A stretch of DNA of 64,000 nt from a virus. The DNA lies in IMG/VR virus record IMGVR_UViG_3300021962_000066, positions 19,784 through 83,783 of that record. The stretch is one strand, 5' to 3'. The notes beneath the pieces were generated by a model, which did not search any database, had not been told where the DNA came from, and was given only the letters and a program-made list of their open reading frames with translations. This document shows, one piece after another, positions 50,337 through 58,613 of the stretch. Both the position numbers and the translations under genes were made by a program. Numbering within the stretch: the first letter of the stretch is position 1; each line of letters opens with the position of its first letter.

Positions 50337-51127
50337 TTAAACTCCTTATTTGCAGTAGACCTGGATGGGTCACATACACTGACACCTGTTCTACGCTGCA
50401 TTACCCTCACAAACTCTGCTGCATCTAATAAACTATCTGCAGTCCCGGTATCCAGCCATGCGGTACCGGGGTCAAGTAGCCTAACCTCTAACTTACCCTC
50501 TTTTATATATAGATTGTTTATATCTGTAATTTCGAGTTCACCGCGCGGTGAGGGAGTTAAGGATTTCGCTTTGTTAATACACGAGTTATCGTAAAAATAT
50601 AGCCCCGGTACTGCATACATCGATACAAACTCAGTTGGCTTTTCGACAATACGCTTTACTTTTAGTTTGCTGTCAAACTCTACAACGCCATACTCAGACG
50701 GGTTACCTACCTGGTAGCCAAATATAAGATTCAGACTATCTTTGGATTCATGAATAGATGTTAGCTGATTTTTGAACGCGGTACCATGAAATATATTATC
50801 ACCTAGAGCTAGCACTACATCACTCTTGCCTAGCCATTTTTCAGTAATGATAAACGCCTCTGCGATCCCCCGAGGTGCACTCTGTATGAAGTATGTGAAC
50901 TGTAAGCCCCACTGTGAGCCGTCACCAAGAACTTTCTTAAATCTCTCAGTCTCTCCCTTAGCGACAATTATTGCAATCTCGGTAATACCACAATCTATGA
51001 GAGTAGATATAGGGTAATAAATTAATGGTTTATCATAAACTGGCAAAAGCTGTTTACTAGTTCCTCTAGTTAGAGGATAAAGACGTTTACCTCTGCCGCC
51101 TGCAAGAATAATACCTTTTCTATTCAT
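50333..51127 (-). CDS. rmlA: Glucose-1-phosphate thymidylyltransferase (RmlA family)
   Basis: 264 residues from the ATG at 51127, which overlaps the upstream stop by 8 nt (an in-frame start at 51148 would add seven residues). GIILAGGRGKRLYPLT is the nucleotide-binding signature, with SKQLLPVYDKP and LALGDNIFHG also conserved in RmlA. It makes dTDP-glucose from dTTP and glucose-1-phosphate, the donor for dTDP-rhamnose and other deoxysugars. RmlB and RmlC are not in the window. Confidence 0.9.
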   Translation of the reverse strand: MNRKGIILAGGRGKRLYPLTRGTSKQLLPVYDKPLIYYPISTLIDCGITEIAIIVAKGETERFKKVLGDGSQWGLQFTYFIQSAPRGIAEAFIITEKWLGKSDVVLALGDNIFHGTAFKNQLTSIHESKDSLNLIFGYQVGNPSEYGVVEFDSKLKVKRIVEKPTEFVSMYAVPGLYFYDNSCINKAKSLTPSPRGELEITDINNLYIKEGKLEVRLLDPGTAWLDTGTADSLLDAAEFVRVMQRRTGVSVCDPSRSTANKEFK

Positions 51128-52016
51128 TGCGATAGACACGCTGATCACGTATACAGGCTTGAATTGACCCCATTACTTCAGGTAGCTGAAATCCAATAGA
51201 TCTAATCTTATCCGTACTTATAACAGTATTAGACCTATTAGCTGTCATTTTCAACTCGGTGTCGTCGACAAATAACCACTTACTATCTATACCATATTTC
51301 TTAAAGATTGTTATAATCACCTTATTCGTTACAATACCTTCGTTTACGACGTTATAGATATCAAAGGGCTTTACAAAATAATTATTAGCAATAAATTTAC
51401 CAATAAATACCGTTAAGTCGTGTACACTAGTCATTGAATTCTCATGAGAGATGAGACGAGTATACTTCGCTAATTTAAACAGAGTGTTCCTTACGTTACT
51501 TAGATCGCTACAAAACGGCATTCTAATTCTAAAAATTACACCGTAATCTATAGCCTTTATACTCTCTTCTGCAGCATGCTTAGATTTTGAGTAGAAGCTG
51601 CTCTTATTACTATAGAGCCCGAAGTTAGGTACATCTTCTTCAGTGTAACATTTATCGTAGCTATCGTAAATGCATCCACTAGAAATATGAATAAATTTAC
51701 AGTCTGCACGTTTAGCAGTAAGAGCTAACTTAGCCGGTAATATTGCATTTAAGTTCCAACAATCTGGCTTATTTTCATCTCTCTCGCATGCATCTACGTT
51801 AGGTTTACCGGTATATCCTACGCAATTTATAATCACCACCTCGTCGTGAGACATCTTTAGCTCTGTAAGTCTTTTAAAAAGGTGGTCTTGATCAGTGTAG
51901 TCAAATTTTAACTTATTAACTATTTGTACAGTCTCTATAGAGCAGAGAGTAGATAGGTAACTCTGAAGATGGTTACCGATGTAACCTTTACCAAGAATAA
52001 GACAAGCAATAGACAT
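51120..52016 (-). CDS. RmlD-like dTDP-sugar reductase (SDR)
   Basis: 298 residues. Rossmann motif LGKGYIGNHL near residue 8, SSGCIYDS with the catalytic Ser, and Y142-x3-K146 (FYSKSKHAAE) define an extended SDR. The order RmlD-like then RmlA suggests a deoxysugar step such as reduction of dTDP-4-keto-6-deoxy sugars. Sequence alone does not separate it from other epimerases. Confidence 0.78.
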   Translation of the reverse strand: MSIACLILGKGYIGNHLQSYLSTLCSIETVQIVNKLKFDYTDQDHLFKRLTELKMSHDEVVIINCVGYTGKPNVDACERDENKPDCWNLNAILPAKLALTAKRADCKFIHISSGCIYDSYDKCYTEEDVPNFGLYSNKSSFYSKSKHAAEESIKAIDYGVIFRIRMPFCSDLSNVRNTLFKLAKYTRLISHENSMTSVHDLTVFIGKFIANNYFVKPFDIYNVVNEGIVTNKVIITIFKKYGIDSKWLFVDDTELKMTANRSNTVISTDKIRSIGFQLPEVMGSIQACIRDQRVYRNE

Positions 52017-52046
52017 TACTACAATTTAGCGATATATCTACCTGAT

Positions 52047-52403
52047 TCAACTCTCATCATCACTGTTAATATTACTACCACCCGTCGGCATTGCAGCATT
52101 GGTAAGAAGAGTGGTTAGACCGTCGGCACTCTGCTGGTTTCTAGCTAAGCATATACGAATTGCATTACCGTCCATATCATATCCTAGTAAAATATATGAT
52201 TCTAGGTACTCCGACATCACGCTCGCTAAACGATGCAAATCGTCCTCTGTATTAATCTGCTTCGTAGGTCTCGATCTCTTTTCGGTCTGAACCTCTTTGA
52301 TGAGCTTCCGTATCTCCGCCTGCTGCTTCTTGTGAGCCGACTTGCTCATTAACGGATCCGTGTTGCCACCCGCCGGCTGCTGGTTGTCTCGATTGGTATC
52401 CAT
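52047..52403 (-). CDS. Hypothetical protein overlapping upstream gene by 152 nt
   Basis: 118 residues. A Gln/Gly-rich start, then a Lys/Arg helix (KKQQAEIRKLIKEV), then a domain with YLESYILLGYDMDGNAIRI and a C-terminal helix. It is read in a different frame over the first 152 nt, which encode the end of the gene upstream. The domain after residue 55 is non-overlapping and looks folded. Function unknown; close to gp45, so a transcription or replication role is possible. Confidence 0.6.
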   Translation of the reverse strand: MDTNRDNQQPAGGNTDPLMSKSAHKKQQAEIRKLIKEVQTEKRSRPTKQINTEDDLHRLASVMSEYLESYILLGYDMDGNAIRICLARNQQSADGLTTLLTNAAMPTGGSNINSDDES

Positions 52404-52764
52404 TTAAATTACTTAAGCCGGGCCGTATAAATTTACCCTTAAGCGCCCAATTATCCTTATTAGATATCCCATTATTGACAAGATACTCTGTAATGACTTC
52501 AATCGAATCTGTTTTAATAAAAAAGTTCTTTGGTATATTAAACCCACCGTCATTCAGTTCGAACTCGATATCCTTATTATTCTCTCTATTAAAGTAACAA
52601 GTTATATATACAGACGCTCCACCAGGATTAACGAGTATAGTCCAAGCACGTGAATCGTGCTTGGCATACTCTCTAAAAATTTTTAACACAACAAATCCGC
52701 TATCCCTCATCCGTTTTACAAAATAACCAGGAGTGCGGATCTTATTTTTACATCTACTGCTCAT
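52252..52764 (-). CDS. Conserved-looking hypothetical protein next to sliding clamp
   Basis: 170 residues from the ATG at 52764 (a TTG at 52788 is in frame but lies inside gp45). RTPGYFVKRMRDSGFVVLKIF followed by DSRAWTILVNPGGASVYITCY forms a compact alpha/beta domain, as seen beside gp45 genes in marine T4-like phages to my memory. The last 50 residues, within the overlap with the next gene, are Gly/Gln-rich and probably disordered. Confidence 0.65.
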   Translation of the reverse strand: MSSRCKNKIRTPGYFVKRMRDSGFVVLKIFREYAKHDSRAWTILVNPGGASVYITCYFNRENNKDIEFELNDGGFNIPKNFFIKTDSIEVITEYLVNNGISNKDNWALKGKFIRPGLSNLNGYQSRQPAAGGWQHGSVNEQVGSQEAAGGDTEAHQRGSDRKEIETYEAD

Positions 52765-52765
52765 A

Positions 52766-53506
52766 TTAGTTAATAAGTCCTGAGACAATATACTTCATAT
52801 GTAAGTTAGTCTGCTTAATATCAAAAGTCAAGATACTTAGATTTTTTGAATATCGTACAAGGAGGTTCTCGTATGAGACTGCAGTTAATAGTCTCAGAAT
52901 CTCAATGTTAATAGGCACTGATCGGGTAATAAGCTCACCAATAACCTCAGCGTTATTGCATAATAACTTCGTATAGGAGTCTACGTTATGTCTTGACTTA
53001 TCCGTGATTTCGCCGTGAACTCTAGTATCTGTAAAGTTAAAGTAGACCTTGGTAATGTCGGGAAGTAAAAAGCTACTCTTCATTAACCATCTTATATCTT
53101 CGGTTAACACATGAAATTTATAATCGAAGGGTATACTATTAATTTTACCTATATTTAGTGCAGGTGAACTGATGATACCCTCTTCGTATAGATGAAACTT
53201 AAATCGAGTACCCTCTGAGTTATACCCGATACTATTACTATCAATATTTAAAACAAAATTACTTGGTAATATTGACAGCAATTTCTGTAATTTCTTGAAA
53301 TCAGGTATATTGAGTGTTAGATTCAACCCCTCGGGTATAGTATCGTCTATATACTCGCTATTTACAACTATCGTATTATCTGAAGTCGCGGTAATGCAGC
53401 TAAACTTCTTATTAGATAATTTGATAATTCCTGTATCACTTATCCTAGCTAAACCGCCTATAAATCCGTTTACAAACTCGGAGCTATTTGTAATGTTTAA
53501 TTCCAT
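52766..53506 (-). CDS. 45: Sliding clamp, gp45-like
   Basis: 246 residues (T4 gp45 is 228). The N-terminal NITNSSEFVNGFIGGLARIS and the strand-rich body (LNLTLNIPDFKKLQKLLSIL, FVLNIDSNSIGY) fit the two-domain PCNA-like clamp that forms a trimer. The clamp tethers the polymerase and, in T4, is the mobile activator of late transcription, which fits the late promoters seen here. Match is by pattern and context with gp44 (26280). Confidence 0.75.
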   Translation of the reverse strand: MELNITNSSEFVNGFIGGLARISDTGIIKLSNKKFSCITATSDNTIVVNSEYIDDTIPEGLNLTLNIPDFKKLQKLLSILPSNFVLNIDSNSIGYNSEGTRFKFHLYEEGIISSPALNIGKINSIPFDYKFHVLTEDIRWLMKSSFLLPDITKVYFNFTDTRVHGEITDKSRHNVDSYTKLLCNNAEVIGELITRSVPINIEILRLLTAVSYENLLVRYSKNLSILTFDIKQTNLHMKYIVSGLIN

Positions 53507-53534
53507 TAACTTAGTGCATTAATCAGTCGCTGTA

Positions 53535-53972
53535 TCAGGTTTTTTTTTGCGGATTTACAGATTTGCCGTCAGCTACATATCTTTCAATCGCGTTAAGAGT
53601 CGCTTCAAACTTATCAAAGCGTGCATTTAGCCTATTAAGTTGCTCAGCTATGTCCTTAGCTACATCGTATCTAAAATCAAATTCGAGTTGATCTTTAGAT
53701 ACTAAAGGTACCACATGCGGTTGCATCGTAACAACTTGAATCGTAGGTAGTTCAACTTCTGTTGCGGGTACAGATTCAGATAAAATACCCGGCGACGGTC
53801 CACCGGGTATTTTATCTATAATATCTTGCGCGTTTATTGCGAACCCTTGTAGTGTATTAGTTTTATTGATAATATAACTATCTAGTTGACGGAGCTCTGA
53901 CATATTTTGTCCCAGAAACTGGATCATTGCCATCTTAGCCTCGTCACCTGTTACGTCTACAATAGGGTCCAT
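53535..53972 (-). CDS. Hypothetical protein between gp45 and gp32
   Basis: 145 residues, acidic. N-terminal helix AKMAMIQFLGQNMSELRQL, Pro/Gly-rich linker with IPGGPSPGI, and a C-terminal coiled-coil (AEQLNRLNARFDKFEATLNAIE). It starts 1 nt after the gp32 stop. Possibly a replication accessory or late-transcription protein; unrecognised. Confidence 0.6.
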   Translation of the reverse strand: MDPIVDVTGDEAKMAMIQFLGQNMSELRQLDSYIINKTNTLQGFAINAQDIIDKIPGGPSPGILSESVPATEVELPTIQVVTMQPHVVPLVSKDQLEFDFRYDVAKDIAEQLNRLNARFDKFEATLNAIERYVADGKSVNPQKKT

Positions 53973-53973
53973 A

Positions 53974-54810
53974 TTAATTCAGTTCGTTTAGTAGATCTTG
54001 AATTACTTTATCATTATCTTCTTCTGCAACTATTGCGGCTGCCGGTTTAGGTGTTGCAGGAGACTCGCTAACGATTTTAGCAGGCTTATCGTTATCGGCA
54101 TTCTTGCAATGATAAGCTTCGTCGAGGATCTTCTTGAGCTCGTCGTACGACTTGCTCACGACGTAGGTGGAAAGATCTAGCGTAGATTTATATACCTTCT
54201 CGATCTTCTCCGGTGACATATCTTCTAAAGCTTTTGGCATCTTAAACTTAGACGATACATAGGTAGGGTAGTCACCCTGCTTCTCGACCTTAATCATAAG
54301 ACTGCAACCATCGGCGCCCATATCAAATACGCGAGGGCCAAAATCCTCAGCACCTTCTCCTTCAATCGCATCAAAGATAATCTTACCGAGCTGTTTACCG
54401 AAACGAAGTACCTTAACAGTCCCGTTATTCTCAGGCGACTTACTATCGCTAACAACGAATACGTTAACCAACCAGTTTTCACTGCGACGAACCGCTTTAA
54501 TTTTATCCTTCTCGGCCTCAGTCCCGGTGTTATACACACGATACCGCTCTTCAGCGATAGGGTCAGGTTGATCCCACGTTTGAAGTGAGGTTACGTTGAT
54601 ATTCTTACCATCAAGAAAGCTCTTCCAACCAAAATTATAATAATGGAAGAACGTCTTAGCAGGATCAGTAAGATTAGGTAGAAGTCTAACTACGTAGGTA
54701 TTACCTACGTCAGGTCGAAGAAAATCTTTAAGACGCTCTCCAATTTTGTTATCGTTCTTAGCAAGAGCATCGCGGATGCTCTCGAACATTTTTGTATTGT
54801 ATGTAGCCAT
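53974..54810 (-). CDS. 32: Single-stranded DNA-binding protein, gp32-like
   Basis: 278 residues (T4 gp32 is 301). RLLPNLTDPAKTFFHYYNFGWKS, then DPIAEERYRVY, RRSENWLVNVFVVSD and EQGDYPTYVSS-type segments (here VEKQGDYPTYVSS) are the OB-fold pattern of T4-like SSBs, and the C-terminal tail is acidic. The zinc-binding His/Cys set of T4 gp32 is not present: the region between FHYYN and DPIAEE has no Cys. The protein coats ssDNA in replication, recombination and repair. Confidence 0.88.
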   Translation of the reverse strand: MATYNTKMFESIRDALAKNDNKIGERLKDFLRPDVGNTYVVRLLPNLTDPAKTFFHYYNFGWKSFLDGKNINVTSLQTWDQPDPIAEERYRVYNTGTEAEKDKIKAVRRSENWLVNVFVVSDSKSPENNGTVKVLRFGKQLGKIIFDAIEGEGAEDFGPRVFDMGADGCSLMIKVEKQGDYPTYVSSKFKMPKALEDMSPEKIEKVYKSTLDLSTYVVSKSYDELKKILDEAYHCKNADNDKPAKIVSESPATPKPAAAIVAEEDNDKVIQDLLNELN

Positions 54811-54815
54811 ATATG

Positions 54816-55454
54816 TTATGTGTTTGTTTGTTTTTTATACGCGAGCTCTGCTAATGTCTTACATTTCTTTGACTCTAGATATTTGTTTCTAAAGCAGTAA
54901 AAACGGTCAACATACTCGTCGCTTAATATGAACTTTAATATGTTTTTATCAGAAGTCCACAAATTCTTCTCGAAATTAACAAATGGAAACAATGCGTATA
55001 CACTTACGTTAAAGTCTTTTAAGTGAACGATATAGTCATTAACCACCCCCGTAGTATAGTCACAATAATTAATTATATCTATCTGCTCCTTTGTACAAAA
55101 ATCCTTTATAAATTTGTATGACTCTATTACAAATTTAAGCTGATTGTCTTCATCGGGATTCTCGTATTTTAGTTTATTAATATAAATACTATAAGCTTTA
55201 ATAGCTTTTTGAGATATATAGTAGTCTAGATAATACTGCGATGAAATAGGGTATATCTTATACGGAGCTGCGAAGAATAGATCTACTTTTATATGCTTAT
55301 GTTTAATAAAGAGATTAGATAGATATCTAATTGCTGCTTCTACTTCGGTTCCTTCTATCTTCGAAAAATCTACTCTAAGCTTGTATGGCTTATTAAAGCT
55401 TTGCCGACTTATACGTAAGTAGGTATTATATATAAATCTTTCATACTCTATCAT
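54816..55454 (-). CDS. Hypothetical protein in replication module
   Basis: 212 residues, rich in Tyr, Lys and Ile, mixed alpha/beta. RVDFSKIEGTEVEAAIRYLSNLF and DLFFAAPYKIYPIS are the most ordered-looking parts. It lies between gp32 and helicase genes, where T4-like genomes often carry helicase-loading or assembly genes, but I see no gp59 pattern. Confidence 0.6.
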   Translation of the reverse strand: MIEYERFIYNTYLRISRQSFNKPYKLRVDFSKIEGTEVEAAIRYLSNLFIKHKHIKVDLFFAAPYKIYPISSQYYLDYYISQKAIKAYSIYINKLKYENPDEDNQLKFVIESYKFIKDFCTKEQIDIINYCDYTTGVVNDYIVHLKDFNVSVYALFPFVNFEKNLWTSDKNILKFILSDEYVDRFYCFRNKYLESKKCKTLAELAYKKQTNT

Positions 55455-55463
55455 ACTATGACT

Positions 55464-55754
55464 CTATTGTAGAATCTTTGCACTACTAGTATTATTTAAA
55501 TATTTCATAATATACTTGCTCTTATATATTGATGGGTCAAACTTTAAGAATAACTGAATACATTCAAAATCTGAATCGACTTCAAATTGTTTCTTAAATA
55601 TCTTACGTAATTGCTTATTCTTCAAAAAATGCAAAAAAACATTTGCAGTATTGAGCTTCTTACCATTCACGAGAGTAACGTAGGTGCAGAGCTTTGCAAA
55701 CAGACAGTATAGTTCTTCATCTTCCATATTCCCTGAAGGAGAGTCAATTTTCAT
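55464..55754 (-). CDS. Hypothetical helical protein (96 aa)
   Basis: Mostly amphipathic helices with many Phe, Lys and Leu (LFAKLCTYVTL, FLHFLKNKQLRKIFKKQF, IQLFLKFDPSIYK). Overlaps the DHH-like gene by 11 nt and so is probably co-translated. No family recognised. Confidence 0.55.
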   Translation of the reverse strand: MKIDSPSGNMEDEELYCLFAKLCTYVTLVNGKKLNTANVFLHFLKNKQLRKIFKKQFEVDSDFECIQLFLKFDPSIYKSKYIMKYLNNTSSAKILQ

Positions 55755-56583
55755 GCTGTTTAAATAGACTAGAAAATCTCAAAAATTTATCAGTTAATTT
55801 ACCTGCGGCTGTTTTCTCCCTGCCGCCGCCATCACATAATTTAACAGCTAGTTTAGATACATCGTAGTCACACGTCTTATTAGCTCTAAAAGATACTCTC
55901 TTCATCGGAGCATTAACAATTATTGCTATATCAGCTCCGCAGTCTTTAAATAGGAAGTCTGCTATATCATTTACGCCGTAATCACTAAAACAGCATACTA
56001 CTTTATACTTCTTAGTTATAGTAGTACTATAACATTCGAGATTATCAATTATATCCTTAACTCTGAGAGTATGATACTTTAGTGTAGCTTTATGTATAAG
56101 GCTAAATCCGGTATAACCTTGACTGAACTCTTTACAAAATTGAGCTACCCTATCGCCGCTCATACTATAGAATAGCGTATTTAAATCGTAGGATGTCTTT
56201 GTCTTTAGTTGATAACTGTCGAAGTCGCTAATTAACTTGACGAGTATTTTCTGATTATCTGTTAAGGATTTAGATGCCTGACTCGAAAAATACCTGTAAA
56301 TTAGCTCTGTGCAGCTACATATCTCACTACGCTCGAATGCTGTCACCTTATTATTGTCAAGCAAACGAAGGATCTCATCAGTACGGCTTATATTACACAG
56401 AAATACTTTATCGTATTTGTCTATGTGATGCTTTATAAAGGCGTTGATATCCTCCTTCAGAGATGTTTCTGAAGTTACTTTATGGGTGATAGAGCTGCCA
56501 CTAAATAGCTGATTTAATATCCATACACAGCCTGCACCGTCCAGGTTGGCGCCGGTAAAGATAAAAATACTCTGTTTCGACAT
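55744..56583 (-). CDS. DHH/DHHA1 phosphoesterase-like protein with degenerate catalytic site
   Basis: 279 residues. The N-terminus FTGANLDGAGCVWIL matches the first motif of DHH phosphoesterases (usually H-x-x-x-D-x-D-G-x-G) with one Asp replaced by Asn. The C-terminal GGGREKTAAG is the DHHA1 nucleic-acid-binding motif. The central D-H-H is not found: after VTAF comes ERSE. It is thus probably a non-catalytic or altered member, perhaps binding nucleic acid next to gp41 and gp32. Confidence 0.7.
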   Translation of the reverse strand: MSKQSIFIFTGANLDGAGCVWILNQLFSGSSITHKVTSETSLKEDINAFIKHHIDKYDKVFLCNISRTDEILRLLDNNKVTAFERSEICSCTELIYRYFSSQASKSLTDNQKILVKLISDFDSYQLKTKTSYDLNTLFYSMSGDRVAQFCKEFSQGYTGFSLIHKATLKYHTLRVKDIIDNLECYSTTITKKYKVVCCFSDYGVNDIADFLFKDCGADIAIIVNAPMKRVSFRANKTCDYDVSKLAVKLCDGGGREKTAAGKLTDKFLRFSSLFKQHEN

Positions 56584-56600
56584 TATTATAATTTATAGCC

Positions 56601-57935
56601 CTAGTCATTAGAGTCCATATCTAACGTTCTAAGTAAATTAATCGATGACTGGCCTAACTCTGTATTATTAGCAGTTTTATCCTCCACGATGGTTAATGTA
56701 CTATAATCAATACGCATTGAATGTGAGCCCGAATTAACCCCAAAACGGTTCTTCATCATACCGAAGCTAATAATATTCTCCTGATTGTCGGGATCTGGTC
56801 TATAGATACTGCATATAACGTCAGCAGTAGCAGCAAGCCCCATGCTCTCTGAAATAGTATTTAGACCTGGCTCGTTTGCATCATAACCCGATCGATTCAA
56901 CTGCGTTGCTGTTATGACCGGGCAGTTAAATTCATACGATAAGGCTCTTAACTGCTCTGTGCAGTATTTTACGCGTTCATAGCTATTATTACCTATCGTT
57001 GAATGTAGAAGATTGACATAATCTATCACTATGGCATCGAGCCTAACCCCCTTAGAGGTTAGCTTCTTTATATATGCCTTTAAATGGTTACCTGTTATGG
57101 TACTCGGAGGAAATTCCTTAATAAGAATCTTACCATTAGGGTTCTTTTGATCGTGGGTACCGATATGCTCCTTGAGCTTATCCATTGATCCTCTTAGGCT
57201 ACTAATAGGTATTTTTGAGAGGTTCGAATATAGTCTTTTTGCATACATGAACTCTGACATTTCGAGAGTAACTATTAGTACGGTCTTATTTTGCTTCGCT
57301 AAAGCTACAGCGGTATTACCAAGCACTATACTCTTACCTACATTAGTTTCACCGGCAAAAACATAAAGAGCTCTACCATCTCTTAAATAACCGCCACTGA
57401 GTCTACCGTCTAGCCACTGCCACCCTGTACTGACACACGGCATATCCTGCTCTATATGTTGCTTGGCGATATTAAAATCTCTAGATAAATCTATACCCAT
57501 TTCCTGCGTTAGGGATATATTACAAGCCTTTTCAAACTTCAACAGAATATCTGACGTATCAACTTTATCATTACCGATATCTTCCACCGTCTCCATCATT
57601 GTTGTGTATACTGCTCGTTCCTTTAGAAATTGTTCGGTATTACTGTATAATTCTTCCGTGTTAAGCTTAGAGCTAATATCGTCAAATAGCTTTACTACTG
57701 CTTTGAAGCTAGTCTTTAATTCAGAAGTAGTGAGATAAGACTTTATCTCTGCTATCGTGGGAGAGGTATTCCTCTTTATATAAAAGCCTGAGATTATACC
57801 AAAGATACTTCTTACATCCTTATTATTAAAGTATTTCGGGTCTACATAATCTACAATTGAAGCCAGGTACGTGCTGTCGGTCAGACTCTTATAGGCTATA
57901 ATAACCTCGAAATAATCAAGATCAAGCTTTAACAT
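56601..57935 (-). CDS. 41: Replicative DNA helicase, gp41-like
   Basis: 444 residues from the ATG at 57935 (a GTG precedes it). Walker A GETNVGKS at about 195-202, then TLEMSEFMYAKRLYSNLS (H1a/H2 region typical of DnaB-like helicases), and VIDYVNLLHS and ITATQLNRSG for Walker B and the sensor. It unwinds the fork with the gp61 primase. Length is close to T4 gp41 (475). Confidence 0.92.
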   Translation of the reverse strand: MLKLDLDYFEVIIAYKSLTDSTYLASIVDYVDPKYFNNKDVRSIFGIISGFYIKRNTSPTIAEIKSYLTTSELKTSFKAVVKLFDDISSKLNTEELYSNTEQFLKERAVYTTMMETVEDIGNDKVDTSDILLKFEKACNISLTQEMGIDLSRDFNIAKQHIEQDMPCVSTGWQWLDGRLSGGYLRDGRALYVFAGETNVGKSIVLGNTAVALAKQNKTVLIVTLEMSEFMYAKRLYSNLSKIPISSLRGSMDKLKEHIGTHDQKNPNGKILIKEFPPSTITGNHLKAYIKKLTSKGVRLDAIVIDYVNLLHSTIGNNSYERVKYCTEQLRALSYEFNCPVITATQLNRSGYDANEPGLNTISESMGLAATADVICSIYRPDPDNQENIISFGMMKNRFGVNSGSHSMRIDYSTLTIVEDKTANNTELGQSSINLLRTLDMDSND

Positions 57936-57944
57936 CACTTAATA

Positions 57945-58613
57945 TTATAGCTGATATTCGCTTAAAAACCTACGTTGATTCTCTACAAATGTTGCGTCAT
58001 TAATGTTACTTAACCCCGGAGATTTATGAACGATATGAATCGGTAATACCCCGCAAACAAGACCTTTTCTAGTTGCATCAAGGGTGGATGATACATCATA
58101 ATGATGAAAAGTATAGTTTTCATTAAACTTCCAACCAGCTTTTAAAGTCTTAGACCGGTTAACAGCTAAGAATACTCCGTCTAATATCGTAACTACCGCA
58201 GGCATAGGACCAAAACTTGTTACTCCTATCTGCATCACATTAGGAATAAAATGAGCAACTGCACCTCTCCAGTTCTCCCTCTTTGTCATTAGATGCCATA
58301 AAGCTGGAGCTTTAATAACAGGATCGAGAGCGCCTGCTACTCCTATAATATCATATTCTTGGAAGCCGTCTTTAATCTTATCGAAAATGTAGGCATCATC
58401 AATGTATACGTCATCGTGCACAAAGACTATACAGTCGTAATTCGTCAGCTCATTAATAGCTCGATTATACACCTGGCTTAGCCCTTGAGTATTCTGTGTG
58501 TAGAAGTGTGCGGAAAATTTTACACCTTTCTCTTTTAGTGATTTAAGACTTTCATATAGTAGAGTTTTTGCGGGATCTGTCTCTCTGGTAACTGATACAA
58601 CGATGGATTTCAT
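57945..58613 (-). CDS. Glycosyltransferase-like protein (GT-A)
   Basis: 222 residues. GLSQVYNRAINELTNYDCIVFVHDDVYIDD contains an acidic H-D-D (66-68) like the donor site of GT2 enzymes, and FNENYTFHHYDVSSTLDATRKG matches the later acceptor helix. It overlaps the amidotransferase gene by 4 nt. An enzyme of LPS/glycan type; substrate unknown. Confidence 0.75.
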   Translation of the reverse strand: MKSIVVSVTRETDPAKTLLYESLKSLKEKGVKFSAHFYTQNTQGLSQVYNRAINELTNYDCIVFVHDDVYIDDAYIFDKIKDGFQEYDIIGVAGALDPVIKAPALWHLMTKRENWRGAVAHFIPNVMQIGVTSFGPMPAVVTILDGVFLAVNRSKTLKAGWKFNENYTFHHYDVSSTLDATRKGLVCGVLPIHIVHKSPGLSNINDATFVENQRRFLSEYQL

